The translations under genes and the position numbers were made by a program. This document shows, in pieces, positions 1-7,723 of a DNA stretch of 64,000 nucleotides. The notes below the pieces were generated by a model. It was given only the letters and a program-made list of their open reading frames with translations, was not told where the DNA came from and made no database searches. Numbering within the stretch: the stretch's first letter is position 1; every line of letters begins with the position of its first letter. Source of the stretch: Bordetella parapertussis (lineage in GTDB: Bacteria > Pseudomonadota > Gammaproteobacteria > Burkholderiales > Burkholderiaceae_B); the NCBI GenBank assembly GCA_945897365.1, contig CAMDFD010000013.1, positions 1-64,000 on the forward strand. Direction: 5' to 3'.

Positions 1-10
1 ACATCTGTGG

Positions 11-865
11 TCATGCTTTGATTCCTGCGTAGCCATGGCTTAAAACAACAATGTCGCGCTCTGCGACCTTGGCTCTGAAGCGGACAGCATCCTGGCCATC
101 GCGCCAAATCTCACACACTAAGGTTTCTCCAGGAAATACAGGCGAGGAAAAACGAGTGTGAAGGGCAGTGAGTCTGGAGGCATCGTTTTCGCAGGCGGCC
201 TGGACAATTGCCCGGGCTGCGACACCATAGGTGCATAAGCCGTGCAGGATCGGACGTGGATAGCCGGCGCGCTCGGCTACGGCAGGATCGGCATGCAGGG
301 GATTATTATCCGCGCACAGCCGATAAATCAGCGCCGCTTGTGGTAGCGTCGGCAAGGCGCACGTCATGTCCGGGGCACGATCTGGCGTCGCTTCAAGTGG
401 TGCGGGACTGTCGTCAGAGTGACTGAGGCCCCCATCGCCGCGACAAAAAGTCGTTGAACCGATGGTGACGAGAAGTGTGCCAGCAGCATCATGCAGCGTA
501 CGTTCGGATAAAACCAGCGCGCCTTTGTCAGCGCCCTTGTCGATCACATGCGTGATGCGCGAGCGACCGATCACGCGACCCGCCGGCGGCAAAGGCTTGT
601 GAATCGTTAGACGTTGCTCGCCGTGCACGAGCTTGACCCAATTGATTCCCGCTTTGGGGTCTTTCATCCAAAAGCCGGGATAACCTAGCACCACAGCCAT
701 GGTTGGAAAGGCCTGCATGTCTTGCTCGTAGACATACCTCAAGTGATGTGGGTTAGTCGGCTCCTGACCGAAGCCGATGCCGAGCGCATACAAAATACTG
801 TCGTTCTCTGTATAGGTGCGATCGACCTCGGGAAACACCCAGTTTTTGATCAGCTGATAGTCCAT
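11..865 (-). CDS. MaoC-type 2-enoyl-CoA hydratase (hydratase 2)
   Basis: Likely hydrates a 2-enoyl-CoA to the (R)-3-hydroxyacyl-CoA in the cytoplasm. The 284-residue protein has two hot-dog-like halves. The C-terminal half carries the hydratase 2 signature ADNNPLH at about residues 185-191, with the expected catalytic Asp186 and His191, followed by the HGLCTYG segment. Its N-terminal sequence resembles the hydratase part of peroxisomal multifunctional enzyme 2. It lies 2 bp downstream of an SDR that resembles the dehydrogenase half of the same enzyme, so the two are probably co-transcribed and act in sequence. The stop codon lies 10 bases from the window edge, so the gene is complete. The exact acyl substrate cannot be read from the sequence. 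Confidence 0.88.
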   Translation of the reverse strand: MDYQLIKNWVFPEVDRTYTENDSILYALGIGFGQEPTNPHHLRYVYEQDMQAFPTMAVVLGYPGFWMKDPKAGINWVKLVHGEQRLTIHKPLPPAGRVIGRSRITHVIDKGADKGALVLSERTLHDAAGTLLVTIGSTTFCRGDGGLSHSDDSPAPLEATPDRAPDMTCALPTLPQAALIYRLCADNNPLHADPAVAERAGYPRPILHGLCTYGVAARAIVQAACENDASRLTALHTRFSSPVFPGETLVCEIWRDGQDAVRFRAKVAERDIVVLSHGYAGIKA

Positions 866-867
866 GA

Positions 868-1782
868 TTAGATCGGATCCCAGTCAATCGCGTCAGGTGA
901 ACGCTCAAGCGCCATAAAGTGATGACGCATCGCGGGTGCGGCGATTTCGGCGATGGCCTCCGGCGTCCAACCGGTGCTCATGTGGACAGAGCGAATAGGG
1001 CGCGGTTGGCTAAACAGCATGATTTCATTGGCACGTACACCAAAAATCTGACCGGTCACTTCTTTGGCCTGATCACTGCCAAGGTAAACAGCCATGGGGG
1101 CGATTTTGCTGGCTTCCATTTTCTGTAGCTTGGTGACGCGCGCTTTTTCCTCGTCGGTATTGGCGGGGATCGAGCTGGTCATCCGACTCCAGGCAAAAGG
1201 GGCGATGCAGTTGGAGCGAACGTTGTAGCGCTGCATATCCAATGCGATAGACTTGGATAATGCGGCAATGCCAAGCTTGGCAGCCGAATAATTTGCTTGA
1301 CCCAAGTTACCAATCAAGCCCGAGGTCGAGGTCATGTGCACGAAAGCACCTGACTCTTGTTCGCGATAGTAGTTCGCGGCCGCGCGGCTGACAAAGAAAG
1401 TGCCGTTAAGGTGAACGTCAATCACTTGGGTCCACTCTTCTTCACTCATTTTGTGAAACACACGGTCGCGCAAGTTGCCGGCGTTGTTGACAACGACATC
1501 TATCCGTCCAAAAGTCTGAACAGCGGTTTCGATGATGTTGTGGGCGCTGACGCGCGTGGCAACGCTGTCCGTATTTGGTACAGCTTGACCACCTGCTTTA
1601 ATAATTTCATCGGCAACTTGTTGTGCCGGTCCGGCTCCTGAGCCTTCTCCGGCGAGGCTTGCACCGATGTCATTGACGACGACTTTAGCGCCTGCAGCAG
1701 CCATCGCCAAAGCAATGCCGCGCCCGATGCCACCACCGGCGCCGGTCACGACAACAACTTTACCTTCTAACATTCCACTCAT
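868..1782 (-). CDS. SDR oxidoreductase, (3R)-hydroxyacyl-CoA dehydrogenase-like
   Basis: Short-chain dehydrogenase of about 304 residues, with the NAD(P)-binding motif TGAGGGIG at residues 13-20, NNAG near 100, and the active-site YSAAK (Tyr165, Lys169). Its length and the extension after the Rossmann core resemble the dehydrogenase domain of multifunctional enzyme 2 (HSD17B4 type), which oxidises (3R)-hydroxyacyl-CoA. I chose the ATG at 1782 because GGAG sits six bases upstream. An in-frame ATG at 1794 would place that ribosome site inside the coding region. It is followed by the hydratase 2 gene, giving a split version of the two-domain eukaryotic enzyme. Preference for NAD over NADP is not determined. 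Confidence 0.88.
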   Translation of the reverse strand: MSGMLEGKVVVVTGAGGGIGRGIALAMAAAGAKVVVNDIGASLAGEGSGAGPAQQVADEIIKAGGQAVPNTDSVATRVSAHNIIETAVQTFGRIDVVVNNAGNLRDRVFHKMSEEEWTQVIDVHLNGTFFVSRAAANYYREQESGAFVHMTSTSGLIGNLGQANYSAAKLGIAALSKSIALDMQRYNVRSNCIAPFAWSRMTSSIPANTDEEKARVTKLQKMEASKIAPMAVYLGSDQAKEVTGQIFGVRANEIMLFSQPRPIRSVHMSTGWTPEAIAEIAAPAMRHHFMALERSPDAIDWDPI

Positions 1783-1837
1783 CAAAAGCTCCATCCATTT
1801 AATTAAAATACGAAATCACAATCATCAATATCAATGA

Positions 1838-2839
1838 TTAATTCGGGTAGATATTGCCCTTTGTAATCACGTCTTCCCACATTTTGTATTCTTTGTCGAT
1901 CGTGGCACTCAATGCTTTGGCATCACCCTTATCAAGTGAATAACCGCCTGCTTCAATCGATTTGATGAATTCAGGATTACGCTTAACCGCCTCAACAGCG
2001 GCAGTCAGCTTGGTTACGATCGGTTGGGGCATGCTTTTAGGACCAATGACAGCAAACCAGCCAACAACTTCGAAATCAGGAATGCCGGCTTCAATCATTG
2101 TGGGGATATTAGGCAAGCTTGGATTACGTTGCTTCGACGTCACGGCCAAGCCACGGGCTTTACCACTTTCAATAAAGGCTCTTCCAGTGCTGGTAATGTC
2201 AAACATAAAGGTCACCTTGCCTCCCATCACATCCATCATTGCAGGTGCATTTCCTTTGTAAGGGACATGAAGCATTTCAGTCTTGGTGGATTGCTTGAGC
2301 AACTCAGCAGATAAATGATTGGATCCGCCAAAACCCGCTGACCCAAAGCTGACTTTTTCAGGATTTTTACGGGCATAGTCAACAAGCTCACCGACATTTT
2401 TTGCCGGAATTTGTGGGCCGATCAACAGCACGTTTGTATAGTTCACAACGGGACTGATTAATGTGAAATCAGTGCGCGGATTAAAGAGCTTGCTGCGTTG
2501 AACAATAGGAGAAATCGTGAGGCTTGGACTTGCGACAAAGTTGAGCGTGTAGCCGTCCGGTGTCGCTTTTGCCGTTACGTCTGCACCGATTACGCCACTT
2601 GCTCCCGCTCTGTTTTCTACAACAACTGTTTGCTTGAGTTCATCACCAAGGTAGCGTGCGAAGACACGTCCAGTGGTATCGACAGGTCCGCCGGGTGGGT
2701 AGCCGACGATCAGTTTGATCGGGCGATCCGGCCAGTTGGCTTGTGCAAAGGCGGAAGACGCCGTACCGAATGTCAGGGTAAGTCCACAGAGGACTTGTAG
2801 CGTGTGAGAAATGGTTTTTTTGATCAAGAGTGATGGCAT
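1838..2839 (-). CDS. Bug/TctC-family substrate-binding protein
   Basis: Periplasmic solute-binding protein of 333 residues. A signal peptide (Lys-Lys, hydrophobic stretch, SSAFAQ cleavage region near residue 33) precedes WPDRPIKLIVGYPPGG, the characteristic start of the tripartite tricarboxylate transporter receptor family. Such proteins bind carboxylates and amino-acid-like solutes. No TctA or TctB membrane genes are adjacent, as is common for the expanded Bug families of Bordetella relatives. It sits between the CoA-transferase pair and the SDR/hydratase pair, all on the same strand, so it probably captures the acid that the enzymes degrade. Substrate unknown. Confidence 0.9.
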   Translation of the reverse strand: MPSLLIKKTISHTLQVLCGLTLTFGTASSAFAQANWPDRPIKLIVGYPPGGPVDTTGRVFARYLGDELKQTVVVENRAGASGVIGADVTAKATPDGYTLNFVASPSLTISPIVQRSKLFNPRTDFTLISPVVNYTNVLLIGPQIPAKNVGELVDYARKNPEKVSFGSAGFGGSNHLSAELLKQSTKTEMLHVPYKGNAPAMMDVMGGKVTFMFDITSTGRAFIESGKARGLAVTSKQRNPSLPNIPTMIEAGIPDFEVVGWFAVIGPKSMPQPIVTKLTAAVEAVKRNPEFIKSIEAGGYSLDKGDAKALSATIDKEYKMWEDVITKGNIYPN

Positions 2840-2901
2840 GTTTTGTCTCTAAAGTTATTTTGCAAGGAAGCAAAGTGGTTTTGTTCAGGGTTAAATATTC
2901 T

Positions 2902-2930
2902 TTTATTGTGATGCTACTCATTTATTGTGA
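2902..2930. repeat. 10-bp direct repeat upstream of the Bug gene
   Basis: TTTATTGTGA occurs at 2902-2911 and again, identical, at 2921-2930, a 19-bp period. The repeats lie in the 119-bp gap between the CoA-transferase B stop and the Bug start, in the Bug gene's upstream region. They could be an operator or chance AT-rich similarity. No promoter hexamers were firmly identified. Confidence 0.4.
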
Positions 2931-2958
2931 CGCAAAAAAACTTAACTTCTATCCATGT

Positions 2959-3672
2959 CTACCCGTAGACCGGTTGACCTTTACTATTGCGACTAATAGT
3001 TTTGAGTTTGACAGCAGACGTCAATGGAGCTGCTGTTTTTTGTTGCAACGCCTCGAATGACAGCCCTTCGATGATTGCACGCACCTCAAAACCTGCTGGG
3101 GTGACATCGATGATTGCCAGGTCTGTGTAGACTTGATTCACCACACCTGCCCCTGTCAGAGGGTAGGTGCACTGCAGCATGAGCTTGGGTGTTTGGTCTT
3201 TGGCGACATGTTCCATCATCACGATAACGTTACGTGCGCCAATCGCCAAGTCCATCGCGCCGCCAATCGCGGCGATCGCATCGGGTCCGCTCGTGATCCA
3301 GTTTGCCAGATCACCATTGGCAGCCACTTGAAATCCACCCAGCACAGAATAGTCAAGGTGACCACCCCGCATCATGGCAAAGGAAATCGTGTGTTCGGTG
3401 ATGGAGGCCCCAGCAAGAAGCGTAACAGGGGTGCGGCTTGCGTTAATGAGATCAAAATCGATCTCGTCGCCGACGGCTGCACGACCCATACCCAAAATAC
3501 CGTTTTCGCTATGCAGCAAAATTTCTCGGTCTTGAGGTAAATAATCTGCAACCTGCGTGGGCATGCCAATACCAAGATTGACGATCGAGCCATCTGGAAA
3601 ATCATTGGCCACAAGGTAAGAAATTTCTGCGCGTGACAGCGGTTTAAAAGGGCTCGTTGTAGCTGCGCTCAT
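2959..3672 (-). CDS. 3-oxoacid CoA-transferase, subunit B
   Basis: Beta subunit of a family I CoA-transferase, 237 residues. The SENGILGMG motif at about residues 55-63 supplies the catalytic glutamate (Glu56), which forms the enzyme-CoA thioester. The sequence around DLINA, SFAMMRGGHLD and GDLANW is closest to PcaJ/ScoB-type proteins (3-oxoadipate or 3-oxoacid CoA-transferases). The start codon overlaps the subunit A stop by four bases (ATGA), the usual translational coupling of these pairs. No other beta-ketoadipate genes are present, so a role in activating a different acid at the head of this catabolic operon is more likely. Confidence 0.9.
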   Translation of the reverse strand: MSAATTSPFKPLSRAEISYLVANDFPDGSIVNLGIGMPTQVADYLPQDREILLHSENGILGMGRAAVGDEIDFDLINASRTPVTLLAGASITEHTISFAMMRGGHLDYSVLGGFQVAANGDLANWITSGPDAIAAIGGAMDLAIGARNVIVMMEHVAKDQTPKLMLQCTYPLTGAGVVNQVYTDLAIIDVTPAGFEVRAIIEGLSFEALQQKTAAPLTSAVKLKTISRNSKGQPVYG

Positions 3673-4340
3673 CGCTCGCCTCCAATTGCAACAACTGCTT
3701 GAACGAAGATTCCGGGTGTCATGACGGTTTCGGGGGCTAATTCGCCTAACTGAACAACACGATTGACCTGAGCGATAGTATGTTTGGCGGCCATGGACAT
3801 CACGGGTCCGAAGTTACGGGCGGCCCAACGATAGGTCAGGTTGCCCCAGCGATCTCCTAAGTTTGCCCGAATCAGCGCGAAGTCGGCATGAAGAGGTTGT
3901 TCAAGTATGTAACCCTTGCCATTGATCACGCGTTGCTCTTTACCCTCGGCAATGAGGGTACCGTACCCTGTGGGTGTGAAAAAAGGACCAAGACCCGCTC
4001 CGGCGGCGCGTATTCTTTCTGCCAGTGTTCCTTGAGGCATGCATTCAAGTTCGACTTGACCTGCTCTATAAGCATTGGCAAACACATCCGAATTAGCTGG
4101 ACGAGGATGTGAACAGACGACTTTACGCACCCGTCCCGCTTTGATCAATCCGGCAATCCCGGTTTCGTGTGTGCCTGCGTTGTTACTAATGATGGTGAGT
4201 TCGCGCAGGCCTTTATCGAGCACGGCACGCATAAGTTCGAAAGGAATGCCCGCATCACCAAAGCCGCTGATCATGATGGTCGCGCCATCTTGGATCGGCT
4301 CTACTGCTTCTTGCAGGGATGCTTTTACCTTGTCGAGCAT
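3669..4340 (-). CDS. 3-oxoacid CoA-transferase, subunit A
   Basis: Alpha subunit, 223 residues. GFGDAGIP at residues 26-33 matches the glycine-rich CoA-binding loop of PcaI/ScoA proteins. Together with the overlapping subunit B it should move CoA from succinyl-CoA or another donor onto a carboxylic acid. It is the first gene of the minus-strand operon running CoA-transferase AB, Bug receptor, SDR, hydratase 2, and it faces the plus-strand acyl-CoA dehydrogenase operon across a 222-bp gap. The acid it activates is not determined. The divergent arrangement suggests shared regulation. Confidence 0.9.
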   Translation of the reverse strand: MLDKVKASLQEAVEPIQDGATIMISGFGDAGIPFELMRAVLDKGLRELTIISNNAGTHETGIAGLIKAGRVRKVVCSHPRPANSDVFANAYRAGQVELECMPQGTLAERIRAAGAGLGPFFTPTGYGTLIAEGKEQRVINGKGYILEQPLHADFALIRANLGDRWGNLTYRWAARNFGPVMSMAAKHTIAQVNRVVQLGELAPETVMTPGIFVQAVVAIGGER

Positions 4341-4562
4341 GCTGATTCCAGAAAAGACTTTAGATCAAAAAAAGACGCAGAGGCGCCTTGCATTAGGGTT
4401 TTCATCAATATTGACTGTCTGCGTCATAATTTTCTTGATTGTAGGGGGATTTTTAAATGACGAAAGTCGGTGGGGATTTTCACTTGCGAAATGCGGTCTT
4501 CCAAAATGAAAGACGGTTTTCCAACGGAGGGGCGTTAAGATTGCATGTACAGGAGAATACGC
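4341..4562. promoter_or_regulatory. Divergent control region of the catabolic module
   Basis: A 222-bp gap between divergent operons. It holds an 8-bp inverted repeat, GACGCAGA (4374-4381) with TCTGCGTC (4418-4425), 36 bp apart. Nearer the plus-strand start are two imperfect direct copies of a GnGGTyTTCCAA-like motif at about 4492-4524, within which GTCTT and AAGAC are also inverted. These are plausible operator sites for a local regulator, but no regulator gene is adjacent. Promoter hexamers are not clear. Confidence 0.4.
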
Positions 4563-5753
4563 ATGGACTTGACTTGGACCCCCGAAGAGCGCGCCTTTCG
4601 CGAAGAAGTGCGTGCATTTGCATTGGCAAAACTACCCGCTGATTTGCGGGCTAAAACCTTTGCGCACCATCGTCTCAAGCGCGACGACTATTTGCGTTGG
4701 CATCGTATCCTCGCCGAAAAGGGGTGGGGAGCGCCGAGCTGGCCCGAGGAATACGGAGGCACAGGTTGGAATGCCGTGCAGCGCATGATTTTTGAAATCG
4801 AGTGTTTTAAAGCGGGCGCGCCTCGTTTGTTACCTTTTGGTTTAGGCATGATTGGTCCGGTATTGATTAAATACGGCAGTCAAGCTCAAAAGGACCGTTA
4901 CCTGTCCCGCATCATCAATGTCGATGATTGGTGGTGTCAGGGATACTCGGAGCCTGGCTCTGGCTCAGATTTGGCTTCACTCAAAACACGTGCTGAACGT
5001 GTCGGCGATCGCTACATTATCAACGGTCAAAAAACTTGGACGACGTTGGCGCATTACGCCGACTGGATGTTTTGTTTGGCCCGCACGGATCCCTCTGCCA
5101 AAGCGCAACGGGGTATTTCAATGATTTTGATTGATATGCGTCAACCTGGTGTGCAGGTCAGACCGATCAAGACGCTCGACGGTGGAGCCGAGGTCAACGA
5201 GGTTTGGCTTGAGAATGTCGAAGCACCGTTGGAAAACCTGATCGGCGAAGAAAATAACGGTTGGACCTATGCAAAATATTTGTTAGGCCATGAGCGTAGC
5301 GGTATCGCCGGCATCGGACATTGCCATCGCGAACTGGCGATCTTGAAATCACTCGCAGAGCGCTCCGTGGAGAGCGGTGAGTCCCTCAGCCTAAACCCCA
5401 GAGTGCGAGACAGCATCAATCGTATCGAGGCGCAAGTCTTGGCACTTGAAATGATGGTGCTGCGTGTGGCGGCTGATGAATCAAGTGATCCAGGTCCTAA
5501 AGCCTCAATCCTAAAAATCCGTGGCTCGGAGCTGCAGATGGAGTTGGCCAAGCTGCAAATGCAGGTCGCGGGCGCTGATGCCTGGCCCTACGATCCAGCA
5601 TGGATGCAGGCCGAGTCAGAGTTTCATGGTCCTGGGCCTGAATACTCCGCAGCCGCAGCCGCAGCGTATTTTGATATGCGCAAGACGGCTATTTACGGCG
5701 GAACCAACGAGGTTCAAAAAGGCATTATCGCCAAGCAAATTATTGGGGTCTAG
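4563..5753 (+). CDS. Acyl-CoA dehydrogenase (larger subunit type)
   Basis: FAD-dependent acyl-CoA dehydrogenase, 396 residues from the ATG at 4563, which has AGGAG seven bases upstream. An earlier in-frame ATG at 4545 lacks a ribosome site. It keeps the family core WCQGYSEPGSGSDL, the KTWTT segment and the C-terminal YGGTNEVQ motif at about 378-385. Overall it resembles the FadE34/FadE26-like class that acts on branched or ring-derived CoA esters. It is followed 8 bp later by a second, dissimilar acyl-CoA dehydrogenase, so the two may form an alpha2-beta2 complex. Likely first oxidation step of the module. Confidence 0.9.
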   Translation: MDLTWTPEERAFREEVRAFALAKLPADLRAKTFAHHRLKRDDYLRWHRILAEKGWGAPSWPEEYGGTGWNAVQRMIFEIECFKAGAPRLLPFGLGMIGPVLIKYGSQAQKDRYLSRIINVDDWWCQGYSEPGSGSDLASLKTRAERVGDRYIINGQKTWTTLAHYADWMFCLARTDPSAKAQRGISMILIDMRQPGVQVRPIKTLDGGAEVNEVWLENVEAPLENLIGEENNGWTYAKYLLGHERSGIAGIGHCHRELAILKSLAERSVESGESLSLNPRVRDSINRIEAQVLALEMMVLRVAADESSDPGPKASILKIRGSELQMELAKLQMQVAGADAWPYDPAWMQAESEFHGPGPEYSAAAAAAYFDMRKTAIYGGTNEVQKGIIAKQIIGV

Positions 5754-5761
5754 GAAACATC

Positions 5762-6877
5762 ATGGATTTTTCATATTCAGAAGAGCAACGGATGTTGACG
5801 GACAGTCTGCGTCGTTTGGTCGCAGACAATTGGACGCGTCCCCTGCGTCGGGCGCGTCAGGAAACAGGGAAACTTGATGTGGCTGCGTGGAATAGCCTAG
5901 TCGAGCTTGGCATGGGTGGTTTGCTTGTCACAGAGGAGTTTGGTGGTTTTGGCGAGACACCAGCGACCATGCTAGCTGTTCATCAAGAACTCGGTCGCGG
6001 TCTGGTCAGCGAGCCTGTGATCTCCAGCGCCGTCATGGGCGTCACCCTGCTAGGTGAAAGCGATAACCTCGCTCTTAAACAGCAATGGTTGTCCGCGCAC
6101 GCTGAGGGCGAAGCGATTCTTGCAGTGGCTTGGCAAGAAGAGGGCGAACGCGATTCACAACAACCATTATCGACGCGTGCGATGACGACACAAGACGGTT
6201 TTCAGCTTGATGGCAAAAAGATCTTGGTCTGGCATGGTGCAGGCTCCGATGCCCTGCTCGTGTCGGTCGTGCTAAACGGGGAAATGGCAGTGCTTTTAGT
6301 GCCAACAACAAGCGCGGGTATCCAGATCTCGGACTTTCCCACTTTTGATGGCGCGCGTGCGGCAACGGTGACGTTTGAGCGCGTGTCGGTTTCGGCTAAT
6401 AACCTGATCGCCAAAGGTGCAACTGCCCAAGCCGCGCTGCGTAAAGCGCTGGATTTCGGCATCGTGGCGCTGTGCGCGCAGGCCTGTGGCGCCATGGCGT
6501 ATCTCACTGACAGCACGATTCAATATCTCAAAACACGCAAACAATTCGGACAACCCTTAGCCAATTTTCAAGTATTGCAGCATCGCTTGGGTGAAATGTT
6601 GATCCAATCTGAAATGGGTTTGTCGATGACCTACGTGGCCACGATCGCGTTGAGCGAGAACGATGCAAACAATCGCAGTCGCGTAGTTTCGATGGCTAAA
6701 GTCGAGGTGGCTGCCGCCGCCCGTTTTGTAGGCGAGGCCTCGGTACAATCGCATGGCGGTATGGGTGTCACAGACGAACTCGAGGTCGGCGATTATTTCA
6801 AGCGCTTAACCTACCTCGAGATGTTATTGGGTGATACGAATTACCACCTGCAGCGCATGCAAGATCTTCAAGCATAA
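5762..6877 (+). CDS. Acyl-CoA dehydrogenase (second, divergent subunit)
   Basis: 371-residue acyl-CoA dehydrogenase family protein, beginning MDFSYSEEQRML, with the central ACAD beta domain and the helical C-terminal part containing TRKQFGQPLANFQ. It lacks the usual C-terminal YGGTxE motif. The equivalent position reads TYLEMLLGDTNYHL. Paired dehydrogenases of steroid and branched side-chain pathways show the same asymmetry: neither chain alone has all active-site elements. With the upstream gene it probably forms a heteromeric enzyme. A ribosome site AGGAAA precedes the ATG. Substrate unknown. Confidence 0.87.
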   Translation: MDFSYSEEQRMLTDSLRRLVADNWTRPLRRARQETGKLDVAAWNSLVELGMGGLLVTEEFGGFGETPATMLAVHQELGRGLVSEPVISSAVMGVTLLGESDNLALKQQWLSAHAEGEAILAVAWQEEGERDSQQPLSTRAMTTQDGFQLDGKKILVWHGAGSDALLVSVVLNGEMAVLLVPTTSAGIQISDFPTFDGARAATVTFERVSVSANNLIAKGATAQAALRKALDFGIVALCAQACGAMAYLTDSTIQYLKTRKQFGQPLANFQVLQHRLGEMLIQSEMGLSMTYVATIALSENDANNRSRVVSMAKVEVAAAARFVGEASVQSHGGMGVTDELEVGDYFKRLTYLEMLLGDTNYHLQRMQDLQA

Positions 6878-6892
6878 AAAGGAACGCATTAG

Positions 6893-7723
6893 ATGTCGAC
6901 GACAGACTTAAATTCTTGGCTAGGCAAGTCCCAGACCGTAGTGGATCGAATGGATCCTGGTCATGCCGCCTGTATTGCCGCTACGCTCGGTGAGTCCGCG
7001 CCTCAAGTCGGGCACATCGTTCCCCACCTCTGGCATTGGGCCTTTTTTCTGGAGACCGTGCCAATCGCGCAAACGGGTCTTGACGGTCATCCTGCTCGCG
7101 GAAGTTTTCTCCCTCCCGCAGACAATCGCAATCGGATGTGGGCGGGTGGTCGTGTGATCTTTAATGAGGGATTGCGCGTCGGGATTGAGGCTCAAAAAAC
7201 TTCAACGGTATTGGCGATCAAAGAAAAGCAGGGCCGCACAGGTTCTTTGTTGTTTGTGACGGTTAAACACGACATCACTCAGGAAGGTAAGCTCGCCATC
7301 AGCGAGGAGCAGGACATTGTGTATCGTGAGCCAAGCCCTCCAAAGCTCCAAGGCACTGAGCCTGCGCCCGCGGCGCAATGGAGCGACTCGGTCGATCCCA
7401 GTCCTGTGTTGTTGTTCAGATACTCGGCCGTCACGTTCAATAGCCACCGCATTCACTATGACCATCCCTATGTCACACAGACCGAGGGTTACCCTGGGCT
7501 GGTGATTCACGGTCCCTTGATCGCGACGCTGATGTGTCGCGCTTTCGTCAAGGCGAACCCCGCCGCTCAAGTTCGACATCTTGCCTATCGTGGTTTGCGA
7601 CCACTGATTGCACCAACACCTTTTTCGGTCGCCGGTACGATCGCTGCGCCAGGCGAGGCCAAACTCTGGGCTGAACAAGACGGCACACTTGCTCATCAAG
7701 CAGAACTGAGGTTTGAAGTATGA
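6893..7723 (+). CDS. MaoC-like dehydratase (itaconyl/mesaconyl-CoA hydratase type)
   Basis: 276-residue hot-dog protein with an N-terminal FAS1-like dehydratase half and a C-terminal half containing FNSHRIHYDHPYV near residues 183-195, the signature of itaconyl-CoA and mesaconyl-C4-CoA hydratases. It probably adds water to, or removes it from, a CoA-bound unsaturated acid. It lies between the dehydrogenase pair and the CaiB gene, and its stop overlaps the CaiB start (ATGA), so it belongs to the same operon. It is the second hydratase of the module and differs in type from the hydratase 2 on the other arm. Confidence 0.86.
   Translation: MSTTDLNSWLGKSQTVVDRMDPGHAACIAATLGESAPQVGHIVPHLWHWAFFLETVPIAQTGLDGHPARGSFLPPADNRNRMWAGGRVIFNEGLRVGIEAQKTSTVLAIKEKQGRTGSLLFVTVKHDITQEGKLAISEEQDIVYREPSPPKLQGTEPAPAAQWSDSVDPSPVLLFRYSAVTFNSHRIHYDHPYVTQTEGYPGLVIHGPLIATLMCRAFVKANPAAQVRHLAYRGLRPLIAPTPFSVAGTIAAPGEAKLWAEQDGTLAHQAELRFEV

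Noticed and set aside
2957..2970. GTCTAC/GTAGAC palindrome at the CoA-transferase B stop as terminator
   Set aside because: Only a two-base centre, with the T run 19 bases away.
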